A DNA stretch of 64,000 bases from Ostrinia nubilalis. Taxonomy: Eukaryota; Arthropoda; Insecta; Lepidoptera; Crambidae. The notes under the pieces are model-generated. The model did not search any database, was not told where the DNA came from, and saw only the letters and a list, made by a program, of their open reading frames with translations. This document shows, piece after piece, positions 8,894-21,749 of the stretch. The position numbers and the translations under genes are program-made. The stretch is taken from contig NW_026973566.1 in the NCBI RefSeq assembly GCF_963855985.1, positions 186,001 to 250,000 of the forward strand. Direction: 5' to 3'. Each line of letters begins with the position of its first letter. Position 1 is the first letter of the stretch.

Positions 8894-11800
8894 CAGGGTG
8901 TTAGGTAAATGGGTATATTAGCCGACACTAGCCCATGTTAACATGGTCATATAAATGGTATGGTGAAGTCAGAAAATTGATATCTTTATTTTAATTATTT
9001 TAATTTTCATACAAATCGGATTTTATAAAATTTATTTTGTATGAAAATTAAAATAAAATAAAATCATGATATCAAATTTCTGACTTCACCATACCATTTA
9101 TATGCCTATGTTAACATGGGCTAGTGTCGGCTCATATACCCATTTACCTAACACCCTGTATAACCTATAGGTAGGCTATTATTTTCTAGAAATTTGAGTA
9201 AGTTTTTGATTTTGTTGAGCTTCACCACGTAACCTCGGTTCGGTCTAATTTAGGGTAGGTATTGCCTGTTTTCCAAAGTTTTTGACCTCCGATCGCAACA
9301 AATGAGGTGTCTATGGATAGGGCTCGCCGAGACGAATCCAAAAAGCCGAATAACGTCGGGGGTGGCCCTAGAAAATTTTGAAAATGACGCCCAAAAACCG
9401 TCTCAGATCCCAAAAGAAACACTAAAGACCACCAAAAAAGCAGAATTTAGTGTGAAACGATGTCAATCGAACGTCACGGGAGTGCTAAACTGAAAAGGGT
9501 GAATCTATTTAAGCGAAAAAATTTTGAAAATCCGACCAAAAATTACCAAGTTATAAAATTTTGTATGAAAAAATTCTAAGTCAATATTAAAAATCTAAAA
9601 AATTGAATAAAATCGCCAGGAAGGGTGCTAGGGGTCAAATGATGTATATAACCTATAGGTAGGCTATTATTTTCTAGAAATTTGAGTTAGATTTTGATTT
9701 TGTTGAGCCCACGTAACCTCGGTTCGGTCTAATTTAGGGTAGGTATTGCCTGTTTTCCAAAGTTTTTGACCTCCGATCGCAACAAATGAGGTGTCTATGG
9801 ATAGGGCTCGCCGAGACGAATCCAAAAAGCTGAAAAACGCCGGGGGTGGCCCTAGAAAATTTTAAAAATGACGCCCAAAAACCGTCTCAGATCCCAAAAG
9901 AAACACTAAAGACCACCAAAAAAGCAGAATTTAGTATGAAACGATGTCAATCGAACGTCACGGGAGTGCTAAACCGAAAAGGGTGAATCTATTTAAGCGA
10001 AAAAATTTTGAAAATCCGACCAAAAATTACCAAGTTATAAAATTTTGTATGAAAAAATTCTAAGTCAATATTAAAAATCTAAAAAATTGAATAAAATCGC
10101 CAGGAAGGGTGCTAGGGGTCTCAAAATGTTACGGGGGTGTAGGCAAAAAATATGGCGCTCAAATGATGTATATAACCTATAGATAGGCTATTATTTTCTA
10201 GAAATTTGAGTTAGATTTTGATTTTGTTGAGCTTCACCACGTAACCTCGGTTCGGTCTAATTTAGGGTAGGTATTGCCTGTTTTCCAAAGTTTTTGACCT
10301 CCGATCGCAACAAATGAGGTGTCTATGGATAGGGCTCGCCGAGACGAATCCAAAAAGCCGAATAACGTGGGGGGTGGCCCTAGTAAATTTTGAAAATGAC
10401 GCCCAAAAACCGTCTCAGATCCCAAAAGAAACACTAAAGACCACCAAAAAAGCAGAATTTAGTGTGAAACGATGTCAATCGAACGTCACGGGAGTGCTAA
10501 ACCGAAAAGGGTGAATCTATTTAAGCGAAAAAATTTTGAAAATCCGACCAAAAATTACCAAGTTATAAAATTTTGTATGAAAAAATTCTAAGTCAATATT
10601 AAAAATCTAAAAAATTGAATAAAATCGCCAGGAAGGGTGCTAGGGGTCTCAAAATGTTACGGGGGTGTAGGCAAAAAATATGGCGCTCAAATGATGTATA
10701 TAACCTATAGGTAGGCTATTATTTTCTAGAAATTTGAGTTAGATTTTGATTTTGTTGAGCTTCACCACGTAACCTCGGTTCGGTCTAATTTAGGGTAGGT
10801 ATTGCCTGTTTTCCAAAGTTTTTGACCTCCGATCGCAACAAATGAGGTGTCTATGGATAGGGCTCGCCGAGACGAATCCAAAAAGCTGAAAAACGCCGGG
10901 GGTGGCCCTAGAAAATTTTAAAAATGACGCCCAAAAACCGTCTCAGATCCCAAAAGAAACACTAAAGACCACCAAAAAAGCAGAATTTAGTATGAAACGA
11001 TGTCAATCGAACGTCACGGGAGTGCTAAACCGAAAAGGGTCAATCTATTTAAGCGAAAAAATTTTGAAAATCCGACCAAAAATTACCAAGTTATAAAATT
11101 TTGTACTTATGAAAAAATTCTAAGTCAATATTAAAAATCTAAAAAATTGAATAAAATCGCCAGGAAGGGTGCTAGGGGTCTCAAAATGTTACGGGGGTGT
11201 AGGCAAAAAATATGGCGCTCAAATGATGTATATAACCTATAGGTAGGCTATTATTTTCTAGAAATTTGAGTAAGTTTTTGATTTTGTTGAGCTTCACCAC
11301 GTAACCTCGGTTCGGTCTAATTTAGGGTAGGTATTGCCTGTTTTCCAAAGTTTTTGACCTCCGATCGCAACAAATGAGGTGTCTATGGATAGGGCTCGCC
11401 GAGACGAATCCAAAAAGCCGAATAACGTCGGGGGTGGCCCTAGAAAATTTTGAAAATGACGCCCAAAAACCGTCTCAGATCCCAAAAGAAACACTAAAGA
11501 CCACCAAAAAAGCAGAATTTAGTGTGAAACGATGTCAATCGAACGTCACGGGAGTGCTAAACTGAAAAGGGTGAATCTATTTAAGCGAAAAAATTTTGAA
11601 AATCCGACCAAAAATTACCAAGTTATAAAATTTTGTATGAAAAAATTCTAAGTCAATATTAAAAATCTAAAAAATTGAATAAAATCGCCAGGAAGGGTGC
11701 TAGGGGTCAAATGATGTATATAACCTATAGGTAGGCTATTATTTTCTAGAAATTTGAGTTAGATTTTGATTTTGTTGAGCCCACGTAACCTCGGTTCGGT

Positions 11801-12243
11801 CTAATTTAGGGTAGGTATTGCCTGTTTTCCAAAGTTTTTGACCTCCGATCGCAACAAATGAGGTGTCTATGGATAGGGCTCGCCGAGACGAATCCAAAAA
11901 GCTGAAAAACGCCGGGGGTGGCCCTAGAAAATTTTAAAAATGACGCCCAAAAACCGTCTCAGATCCCAAAAGAAACACTAAAGACCACCAAAAAAGCAGA
12001 ATTTAGTATGAAACGATGTCAATCGAACGTCACGGGAGTGCTAAACCGAAAAGGGTCAATCTATTTAAGCGAAAAAATTTTGAAAATCCGACCAAAAATT
12101 ACCAAGTTATAAAATTTTGTATGAAAAAATTCTAAGTCAATATTAAAAATCTAAAAAATTGAATAAAATCGCCAGGAAGGGTGCTAGGGGTCTCAAAATG
12201 TTACGGGGGTGTAGGCAAAAAATATGGCGCTCAAAATGATGTA
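7836..12243. repeat. Duplicated 4-monomer higher-order block in the B array
   Basis: Monomers starting 7836, 8364, 9159, 9647 match those at 10171, 10699, 11231, 11719 one by one, including the CGTGGGGGGTGG variant, the AGTAAGTTTTTG variant, the 40-bp deletion and the TTCA deletion. Block lengths agree (2068 bp without b1, versus 2073 bp). Only the first block carries b1. Confidence 0.85.
8894..9158. mobile_element. Element b1: 265-bp full-length hairpin MITE, TA target
   Basis: The ends are CAGGGTGTTAGGTAAATGGG and its inverse, flanked by TA (8892-8893 and 9159-9160). The whole element is an imperfect palindrome around TTTTATAAAATTTATT. TA duplication and CAG...CTG ends fit Tc1/mariner-type MITEs. 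The asymmetric centre shows it is inverted relative to b2-b5. The matching monomer junction at 11231 in a duplicated block is empty, which confirms the insertion point. Confidence 0.9.
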
Positions 12244-13170
12244 TATAACCTATAGATAGGCTATTATTTTCTAGAAATTTGAGTTAGATTTTGATTTTGT
12301 TGAGCTTCACCACGTAACCTCGGTTCGGTTTAATTTAGGGTAGGTATTGCCTGTTTTCCAAAGTTTTTGACCTCCGATCGCAACAAATGAGGTGTCTATG
12401 GATAGGGCTCGCCGAGACGAATCCAAAAAGCTGAAAAACGCCGGGGGTGGCCCTAGAAAATTTTAAAAATGACGCCCAAAAACCGTCTCAGATCCCAAAA
12501 GAAACACTAAAGACCACCAAAAAAGCAGAATTTAGTATGAAACGATGTCAATCGAACGTCACGGGAGTGCTAAACCGAAAAGGGTCAATCTATTTAAGCG
12601 AAAAAATTTTGAAAATCCGACCAAAAATTACCAAGTCATAAAATTTTGTATGAAAAAATTCTAAGTCAATATTAAAAATCTAAAAAATTTCATAAAATCG
12701 CCAGGAAGGGTGCTAGGGGTCTCAAAATGTTACGGGGGTGTAGGCAAAAAATATGGCGCTCAATGATGTATATAACCTATAGATAGGCTATTAATTTCTA
12801 GAAATTTGAGTTAGATTTTGATTTTGTTGAGCTTCACCACGTAACCTCGGTTCGGTCTAATTTAGGGTAGGTATTGCCTGTTTTCCAAAGTTTTTGACCT
12901 CCGATCGCAACAAATGAGGTGTCTATGGATAGGGCTCGCCGAGACGAATCCAAAAAGCTGAAACACGCCGGGGGTGGCCCTAGAAAATTTTGAAAATGAC
13001 GCCCAAAAACCGTCTCAGATCCCAAAAGAAACACTAAAGACCACCAAAAAAGCAGAATTTAGTGTGAAACGATGTCAATCGAACGTCACGGGAGTGCTAA
13101 ACTGAAAAGGGTGAATCTATTTAAGCGAAAAAATTTTGAAAATCCGACCAAAAATTACCAAGTTATAAAA
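9159..13170. repeat. Satellite family B array, segment 2
   Basis: Monomer starts: 9159, 9647, 10171, 10699, 11231, 11719, 12244, 12771 (the last interrupted by g). Subtypes: B1, B4, B1, B4, B1, B4, B4, B2. Monomers at 9159 and 11231 lack 40 bp near their ends (AGGGGTCAAATGATG) and are 488 bp long. Each is followed by a monomer lacking TTCA (GAGCCCACG), 524-525 bp. The block 7836-10170 is duplicated as 10171-12243. Confidence 0.97.
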
Positions 13171-13699
13171 TGGCAATGCCAGATTTTGTATGGAAGGTGG
13201 CGTCTTTTTTTTTTCGCGCGGCCATCGACCAAACTTTGTTTTTTGATTACAAAATAGTGTAATAAACCAAACTTACTATGACATGTATACCTCTAAAGTC
13301 AGTCTGAACTGAGTCAAGAGCGTTAGAAGTTTGATGATTTACATACTAGATTTGCTTTTTGCGCACAAGTTTTGTAAGAAATTGCAACAAAATATTGCGC
13401 TATTTTTTTATTGCGCTGATTGTGCTCCACACTGATGTCTGGAGCCTTTAATGGATGGTATTGTTTGTTTACACATACAATGTCACTATTTTGTTGCAAT
13501 TTCTTATAAAACTTGCGCGCAAAAAGCAAATCTAGTATGAAAATCATCAAACTTCTAACGCTCGTAACTCAGTTCAGACTGAGTTTAGAGCTATACATGT
13601 CATAGTAAGTTTGGTTTATTACACTATTTTGTAATCAAAAAACAAGGTTTGGTCGATGGCCGCGCGAAAAAAAAAAGACGCCAATTTCCGGCATTGTCT
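13171..13699. mobile_element. Element g: 529-bp foldback element inserted outside the hotspot
   Basis: It interrupts TTATAAAATTTTGTATG. The ends are imperfect inverted repeats (GGCAATGCC versus GACAATGCC, then GGTGGCGTC versus TTGGCGTC). These are followed by long arms (CGCGCGGCCATCGACCAAAC inward to TTGCAACAAAAT) that fold around a loop at about 13402-13488. No clear target duplication is visible, partly because the site is an A/T run. There is no coding sequence. The family is not recognised. Confidence 0.8.
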
Positions 13700-16600
13700 T
13701 TTTGTATGAAAAAATTCTAAGTCAATATTAAAAATCTAAAAAATTGAATAAAATCGCCAGGAAGGGTGCTAGGGGTCTCAAAATGTTACGGGGGTGTAGG
13801 CAAAAAATATGGCGCTCAAAATGATGTATATAACCTATAGATAGGCTATTATTTTCTAGAAATTTGAGTTAGATTTTGATTTTGTTGAGCTTCACCACGT
13901 AACCTCGGTTCGGTTTAATTTAGGGTAGGTATTGCCTGTTTTCCAAAGTTTTTGACCTCCGATCGCAACAAATGAGGTGTCTATGGATAGGGCTCACCGA
14001 GACGAATCCAAAAAGCTGAAACACGCCGGGGGTGGCCCTAGAAAATTTTGAAAATGACGCCCAAAAACCGTCTCAGATCCCAAAAGAAACACTAAAGACC
14101 ACCAAAAAAGCAGAATTTAGTGTGAAACGATGTCAATCGAACGTCACGGGAGTGCTAAACCGAAAAGGGTGAATCTATTTAAGCGAAAAAATTTTGAAAA
14201 TCCGACCAAAAATTACCAAGTTATAAAATTTTGTATGAAAAAATTCTAAGTCAACATTAAAAATCTAAAAAATTTAATAAAATCGCCAGGAAGGGTGCTA
14301 GGGGTCTCAAAATGTTACGGGGGTGTAGGCAAACAATATGGCGCTCAAATGATGTATATAACCTATAGGTAGGCTATTATTTTCTAGAAATTTGAGTTAG
14401 ATTTTGATTTTGTTGAGCCCACGTAACCTCGGTTCGGTCTAATTTAGGGTAGGTATTGCCTGTTTTCCAAAGTTTTTGACCTCCGATCGCAACAAATGAG
14501 GTGTCTATGGATAGGGCTCGCCGAGACGAATCCAAAAAGCCGAATAACGTCGGGGGTGGCCCTAGAAAATTTTGAAAATGACGCCCAAAAACCGTCTCAG
14601 ATCCCAAAAGAAACACTAAAGACCACCAAAAAAGCAGAATTTAGTGTGAAACGATGTCAATCGAACGTCACGGGAGTGCTAAACCGAAAAGGGTAAATCT
14701 ATTTAAGCGAAAAAATTTTGAAAATCCGACCAAAAATTACCAAGTTATAAAATTTTGTATGAAAAAATTCTAAGTCAATATTAAAAATCTAAAAAATTGA
14801 ATAAAATCGCCAGGAAGGGTGCTAGGGGTCTCAAAATGTTACGGGGGTGTAGGCAAAAAATATGGCGCTCAAATGATGTATATAACCTATAGATAGGCTA
14901 TTATTTTCTAGAAATTTGAGTTAGATTTTGATTTTGTTGAGCTTCACCACGTAACCTCGGTTCGGTCTAATTTAGGGTAGGTATTGCCTGTTTTCCAAAG
15001 TTTTTGACCTCCGATCGCAACAAATGAGGTGTCTATGGATAGGGCTCGCCGAGACGAATCCAAAAAGCCGAATAACGTCGGGGGTGGCCCTAGAAAATTT
15101 TGAAAATGACGCCCAAAAACCGTCTCAGATCCCAAAAGAAACACTAAAGACCACCAAAAAAGCAGAATTTAGTGTGAAACGATGTCAATCGAACGTCACG
15201 GGAGTGCTAAACCGAAAAGGGTGAATCTATTTAAGCGAAAAAATTTTGAAAATCCGACCAAAAATTACCAAGTTATAAAATTTTGTATGAAAAAATTCTA
15301 AGTCAATATTAAAAATCTAAAAAATTGAATAAAATCGCCAGGAAGGGTGCTAGGGGTCTCAAAATGTTACGGGGGTGTAGGCAAAAAATATGGCGCTCAA
15401 ATGATGTATATAACCTATAGGTAGGCTATTATTTTCTAGAAATTTGAGTTAGATTTTGATTTTGTTGAGCTTCACCACGTAACCTCGGTTCGGTCTAATT
15501 TAGGGTAGGTATTGCCTGTTTTCCAAAGTTTTTGACCTCCGATCGCAACAAATGAGGTGTCTATGGATAGGGCTCGCCGAGACGAATCCAAAAAGCTGAA
15601 ACACGCCGGGGGTGGCCCTAGAAAATTTTGAAAATGACGCCCAAAAACCGTCTCAGATCCCAAAAGAAACACTAAAGACCACCAAAAAAGCAGAATTTAG
15701 TGTGAAACGATGTCAATCGAACGTCACGGGAGTGCTAAACCGAAAAGGGTGAATCTATTTAAGCGAAAAAATTTTGAAAATCCGACCAAAAATTACCAAG
15801 TTATAAAATTTTGTATGAAAAAATTCTAAGTCAATATTAAAAATCTAAAAAATTTAATAAAATCGCCAGGAAGGGTGCTAGGGGTCTCAAAATGTTACGG
15901 GGGTGTAGGCAAAAAATATGGCGCTCAAAATGATGTATATAACCTATAGATAGGCTATTATTTTCTAGAAATTTGAGTTAGATTTTGATTTTGTTGAGCT
16001 TCACCACGTAACCTCGGTTCGGTTTAATTTAGGGTAGGTATTGCCTGTTTTCCAAAGTTTTTGACCTCCGATCGCAACAAATGAGGTGTCTATGGATAGG
16101 GCTCACCGAGACGAATCCAAAAAGCTGAAACACGCCGGGGGTGGCCCTAGAAAATTTTGAAAATGACGCCCAAAAACCGTCTCAGATCCCAAAAGAAACA
16201 CTAAAGACCACCAAAAAAGCAGAATTTAGTGTGAAACGATGTCAATCGAACGTCACGGGAGTGCTAAACCGAAAAGGGTGAATCTATTTAAGCGAAAAAA
16301 TTTTGAAAATCCGACCAAAAATTATTAAGTTATAAAATTTTGTATGAAAAAATTCTAAGTCAATATTAAAAATCTAAAAAATTTCATAAAATCGCCAGGA
16401 AGGGTGCTAGGGGTCTCAAAATGTTACGGGGGTGTAGGCAAAAAATATGGCGCTCAAATGATGTATATAACCTATAGGTAGGCTATTATTTTCTAGAAAT
16501 TTGAGTTAGATTTTGATTTTGTTGAGCTTCACCACGTAACCTCGGTTCGGTCTAATTTAGGGTAGGTATTGCCTGTTTTCCAAAGTTTTTGACCTCCGAT

Positions 16601-19600
16601 CGCAACAAATGAGGTGTCTATGGATAGGGCTCGCCGAGACGAATCCAAAAAGCTGAAACACGCCGGGGGTGGCCCTAGAAAATTTTGAAAATGACGCCCA
16701 AAAACCGTCTCAGATCCCAAAAGAAACACTAAAGACCACCAAAAAAGCAGAATTTAGTGTGAAACGATGTCAATCGAACGTCACGGGAGTGCTTAACCGA
16801 AAAGGGTGAATCTATTTAAGCGAAAAAATTTTGAAAATCCGACCAAAAATTACCAAGTTATAAAATTTTGTATGAAAAAATTCTAAGTCAATATTAAAAA
16901 TCTAAAAAATTTCATAAAATCGCCAGGAAGGGTGCTAGGGGTCTCAAAATGTTACGGGGGTGTAGGCAAAAAATATGGCGCTCAAATGATGTATATAACC
17001 TATAGATAGGCTATTATTTTCTAGAAATTTGAGTTAGATTTTGATTTTGTTGAGCTTCACCACGTAACCTCGGTTCGGTCTAATTTAGGGTAGGTATTGC
17101 CTGTTTTCCAAAGTTTTTGACCTCCGATCGCAACAAATGAGGTGTCTATGGATAGGGCTCGCCGAGACGAATCCAAAAAGCCGAATAACGTCGGGGGTGG
17201 CCCTAGAAAATTTTGAAAATGACGCCCAAAAACCGTCTCAGATCCCAAAAGAAACACTAAAGACCACCAAAAAAGCAGAATTTAGTGTGAAACGATGTCA
17301 ATCGAACGTCACGGGAGTGCTAAACTGAAAAGGGTGAATCTATTTAAGCGAAAAAATTTTGAAAATCCGACCAAAAATTACCAAGTTATAAAATTTTGTA
17401 TGAAAAAATTCTAAGTCAATATTAAAAATCTAAAAAATTGAATAAAATCGCCAGGAAGGGTGCTAGGGGTCTCAAAATGTTACGGGGGTGTAGGCAAAAA
17501 ATATGGCGCTCAAATGATGTATATAACCTATAGATAGGCTATTAATTTCTAGAAATTTGAGTTAGATTTTGATTTTGTTGAGCTTCACCACGTAACCTCG
17601 GTTCGGTCTAATTTAGGGTAGGTATTGCCTGTTTTCCAAAGTTTTTGACCTCCGATCGCAACAAATGAGGTGTCTATGGATAGGGCTCGCCGAGACGAAT
17701 CCAAAAAGCTGAAACACGCCGGGGGTGGCCCTAGAAAATTTTGAAAATGACGCCCAAAAACCGTCTCAGATCCCAAAAGAAACACTAAAGACCACCAAAA
17801 AAGCAGAATTTAGTGTGAAACGATGTCAATCGAACGTCACGGGAGTGCTAAACCGAAAAGGGTGAATCTATTTAAGCGAAAAAATTTTGAAAATCCGACC
17901 AAAAATTACCAAGTTATAAAATTTTGTATGAAAAAATTCTAAGTCAATATTAAAAATCTAAAAAATTGAATAAAATCGCCAGGAAGGGTGCTAGGGGTCT
18001 CAAAATGTTACGGGGGTGTAGGCAAAAAATATGGCGCTCAAATGATGTATATAACCTATAGGTAGGCTATTATTTTCTAGAAATTTGAGTTAGATTTTGA
18101 TTTTGTTGAGCTTCACCACGTAACCTCGGTTCGGTCTAATTTAGGGTAGGTATTGCCTGTTTTCCAAAGTTTTTGACCTCCGATCGCAACAAATGAGGTG
18201 TCTATGGATAGGGCTCGCCGAGACGAATCCAAAAAGCTGAAACACGCCGGGGGTGGCCCTAGAAAATTTTGAAAATGACGCCCAAAAACCGTCTCAGATC
18301 CCAAAAGAAACACTAAAGACCACCAAAAAAGCAGAATTTAGTGTGAAACGATGTCAATCGAACGTCACGGGAGTGCTAAACCGAAAAGGGTGAATCTATT
18401 TAAGCGAAAAAATTTTGAAAATCCGACCAAAAATTACCAAGTTATAAAATTTTGTATGAAAAAATTCTAAGTCAATATTAAAAATCTAAAAAATTTAATA
18501 AAATCGCCAGGAAGGGTGCTAGGGGTCTCAAAATGTTACGGGGGTGTAGGCAAAAAATATGGCGCTCAAAATGATGTATATAACCTATAGATAGGCTATT
18601 ATTTTCTAGAAATTTGAGTTAGATTTTGATTTTGTTGAGCTTCACCACGTAACCTCGGTTCGGTTTAATTTAGGGTAGGTATTGCCTGTTTTCCAAAGTT
18701 TTTGACCTCCGATCGCAACAAATGAGGTGTCTATGGATAGGGCTCACCGAGACGAATCCAAAAAGCTGAAACACGCCGGGGGTGGCCCTAGAAAATTTTG
18801 AAAATGACGCCCAAAAACCGTCTCAGATCCCAAAAGAAACACTAAAGACCACCAAAAAAGCAGAATTTAGTGTGAAACGATGTCAATCGAACGTCACGGG
18901 AGTGCTAAACCGAAAAGGGTGAATCTATTTAAGCGAAAAAATTTTGAAAATCCGACCAAAAATTACCAAGTTATAAAATTTTGTATGAAAAAATTCTAAG
19001 TCAATATTAAAAATCTAAAAAATTTCATAAAATCGCCAGGAAGGGTGCTAGGGGTCTCAAAATGTTACGGGGGTGTAGGCAAAAAATATGGCGCTCAAAT
19101 GATGTATATAACCTATAGGTAGGCTATTATTTTCTAGAAATTTGAGTTAGATTTTGATTTTGTTGAGCTTCACCACGTAACCTCGGTTCGGTCTAATTTA
19201 GGGTAGGTATTGCCTGTTTTCCAAAGTTTTTGACCTCCGATCGCAACAAATGAGGTGTCTATGGATAGGGCTCGCCGAGACGAATCCAAAAAGCTGAAAC
19301 ACGCCGGGGGTGGCCCTAGAAAATTTTGAAAATGACGCCCAAAAACCGTCTCAGATCCCAAAAGAAACACTAAAGACCACCAAAAAAGCAGAATTTAGTG
19401 TGAAACGATGTCAATCGAACGTCACGGGAGTGCTTAACCGAAAAGGGTGAATCTATTTAAGCGAAAAAATTTTGAAAATCCGACCAAAAATTACCAAGTT
19501 ATAAAATTTTGTATGAAAAAATTCTAAGTCAATATTAAAAATCTAAAAAATTTCATAAAATCGCCAGGAAGGGTGCTAGGGGTCTCAAAATGTTACGGGG

Positions 19601-21749
19601 GTGTAGGCAAAAAATATGGCGCTCAAATGATGTATATAACCTATAGATAGGCTATTATTTTCTAGAAATTTGAGTTAGATTTTGATTTTGTTGAGCTTCA
19701 CCACGTAACCTCGGTTCGGTCTAATTTAGGGTAGGTATTGCCTGTTTTCCAAAGTTTTTGACCTCCGATCGCAACAAATGAGGTGTCTATGGATAGGGCT
19801 CGCCGAGACGAATCCAAAAAGCCGAATAACGTCGGGGGTGGCCCTAGAAAATTTTGAAAATGACGCCCAAAAACCGTCTCAGATCCCAAAAGAAACACTA
19901 AAGACCACCAAAAAAGCAGAATTTAGTGTGAAACGATGTCAATCGAACGTCACGGGAGTGCTAAACTGAAAAGGGTGAATCTATTTAAGCGAAAAAATTT
20001 TGAAAATCCGACCAAAAATTACCAAGTTATAAAATTTTGTATGAAAAAATTCTAAGTCAATATTAAAAATCTAAAAAATTGAATAAAATCGCCAGGAAGG
20101 GTGCTAGGGGTCTCAAAATGTTACGGGGGTGTAGGCAAAAAATATGGCGCACAAAATGATGTATATAACCTATAGATAGGCTATTATTTTCTAGAAATTT
20201 GAGTTAGATTTTGATTTTGTTGAGCTTCACCACGTAACCTCGGTTCGGTTTAATTTAGGGTAGGTATTGCCTGTTTTCCAAAGTTTTTGACCTCCGATCG
20301 CAACAAATGAGGTGTCTATGGATAGGGCTCACCGAGACGAATCCAAAAAGCTGAAACACGCCGGGGGTGGCCCTAGAAAATTTTGAAAATGACGCCCAAA
20401 AACCGTCTCAGATCCCAAAAGAAACACTAAAGACCACCAAAAAAGCAGAATTTAGTGTGAAACGATGTCAATCGAACGTCACGGGAGTGCTAAACTGAAA
20501 AGGGTGAATCTATTTAAGCGAAAAAATTTTGAAAATCCGACCAAAAATTACCAAGTTATAAAATTTTGTATGAAAAAATTCTAAGTCAATATTAAAAATC
20601 TAAAAAATTGAATAAAATCGCCAGGAAGGGTGCTAGGGGTCTCAAAATGTTACGGGGGTGAAGGCAAAAAATATGGCGCTCAAATGATGTATATAACCTA
20701 TAGGTAGGCTATTATTTTCTAGAAATTTGAGTTAGATTTTGATTTTGTTGAGCTTCACCACGTAACCTCGGTTCGGTCTAATTTAGGGTAGGTATTGCCT
20801 GTTTTCCAAAGTTTTTGACCTCCGATCGCAACAAATGAGGTGTCTATGGATAGGGCTCGCCGAGACGAATCCAAAAAGCTGAAAAACGCCGGGGGTGGCC
20901 CTAGAAAATTTTGAAAATGACGCCCAAAAACCGTCTCAGATCCCAAAAGAAACACTAAAGACCACCAAAAAAGCAGAATTTAGTATGAAACGATGTCAAT
21001 CGAACGTCACGGGAGTGCTAAACCGAAAAGGGTGAATCTATTTAAGCGAAAAAATTTTGAAAATCCGACCAAAAATTACCAAGTTATAAAATTTTGTATG
21101 AAAAAATTCTAAGTCAATATTAAAAATCTAAAAAATTTCATAAAATCGCCAGGAAGGGTGCTAGGGGTCTCAAAATGTTACGGGGGTGTAGGCAAAAAAT
21201 ATGGCGCTCAAATGATGTATATAACCTATAGATAGGCTATTAATTTCTAGAAATTTGAGTTAGATTTTGATTTTGTTGAGCTTCACCACGTAACCTCGGT
21301 TCGGTCTAATTTAGGGTAGGTATTGCCTGTTTTCCAAAGTTTTTGACCTCCGATCGCAACAAATGAGGTGTCTATGGATAGGGCTCGCCGAGACGAATCC
21401 AAAAAGCTGAAACACGCCGGGGGTGGCCCTAGAAAATTTTGAAAATGACGCCCAAAAACCGTCTCAGATCCCAAAAGAAACACTAAAGACCACCAAAAAA
21501 GCAGAATTTAGTATGAAACGATGTCAATCGAACGTCACGGGAGTGCGAAACCGAAAAGGGTGAATCTATTTAAGCGAAAAAATTTTGAAAATCCGACCAA
21601 AAATTACCAAGTTATAAAATTTTGTATGAAAAAATTCTAAGTCAATATTAAAAATCTAAAAAATTTAATAAAATCGCCAGGAAGGGTGCTAGGGGTCTCA
21701 AAATGTTACGGGGGTGTAGGCAAAAAATATGGCGCTCAAATGATGTATA
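13700..21749. repeat. Satellite family B array, segment 3
   Basis: After the tail of the monomer split by g, starts are 13829, 14357, 14881, 15409, 15938, 16466, 16994, 17522, 18050, 18579, 19107, 19635, 20164, 20692, 21220. Subtypes: B5, B1, B1, B2, B5, B2, B1, B2, B2, B5, B2, B1, B5, B3, B2. The order B2-B5-B2-B1 at 15409-17521 recurs at 18050-20163, offset 2641 bp. In both copies the third monomer carries GTGCTTAACC. The segment ends at TATA before a2. Confidence 0.97.
15409..20163. repeat. Five-monomer higher-order repeat (2641-bp offset)
   Basis: Monomers at 15409, 15938, 16466, 16994 correspond to those at 18050, 18579, 19107, 19635. They share subtype order, the 529-bp length step and the GTGCTTAACC variant. 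The B5-B2-B1 part appears a third time at 23904-25488. The 17522 monomer separates the two copies. Confidence 0.8.
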
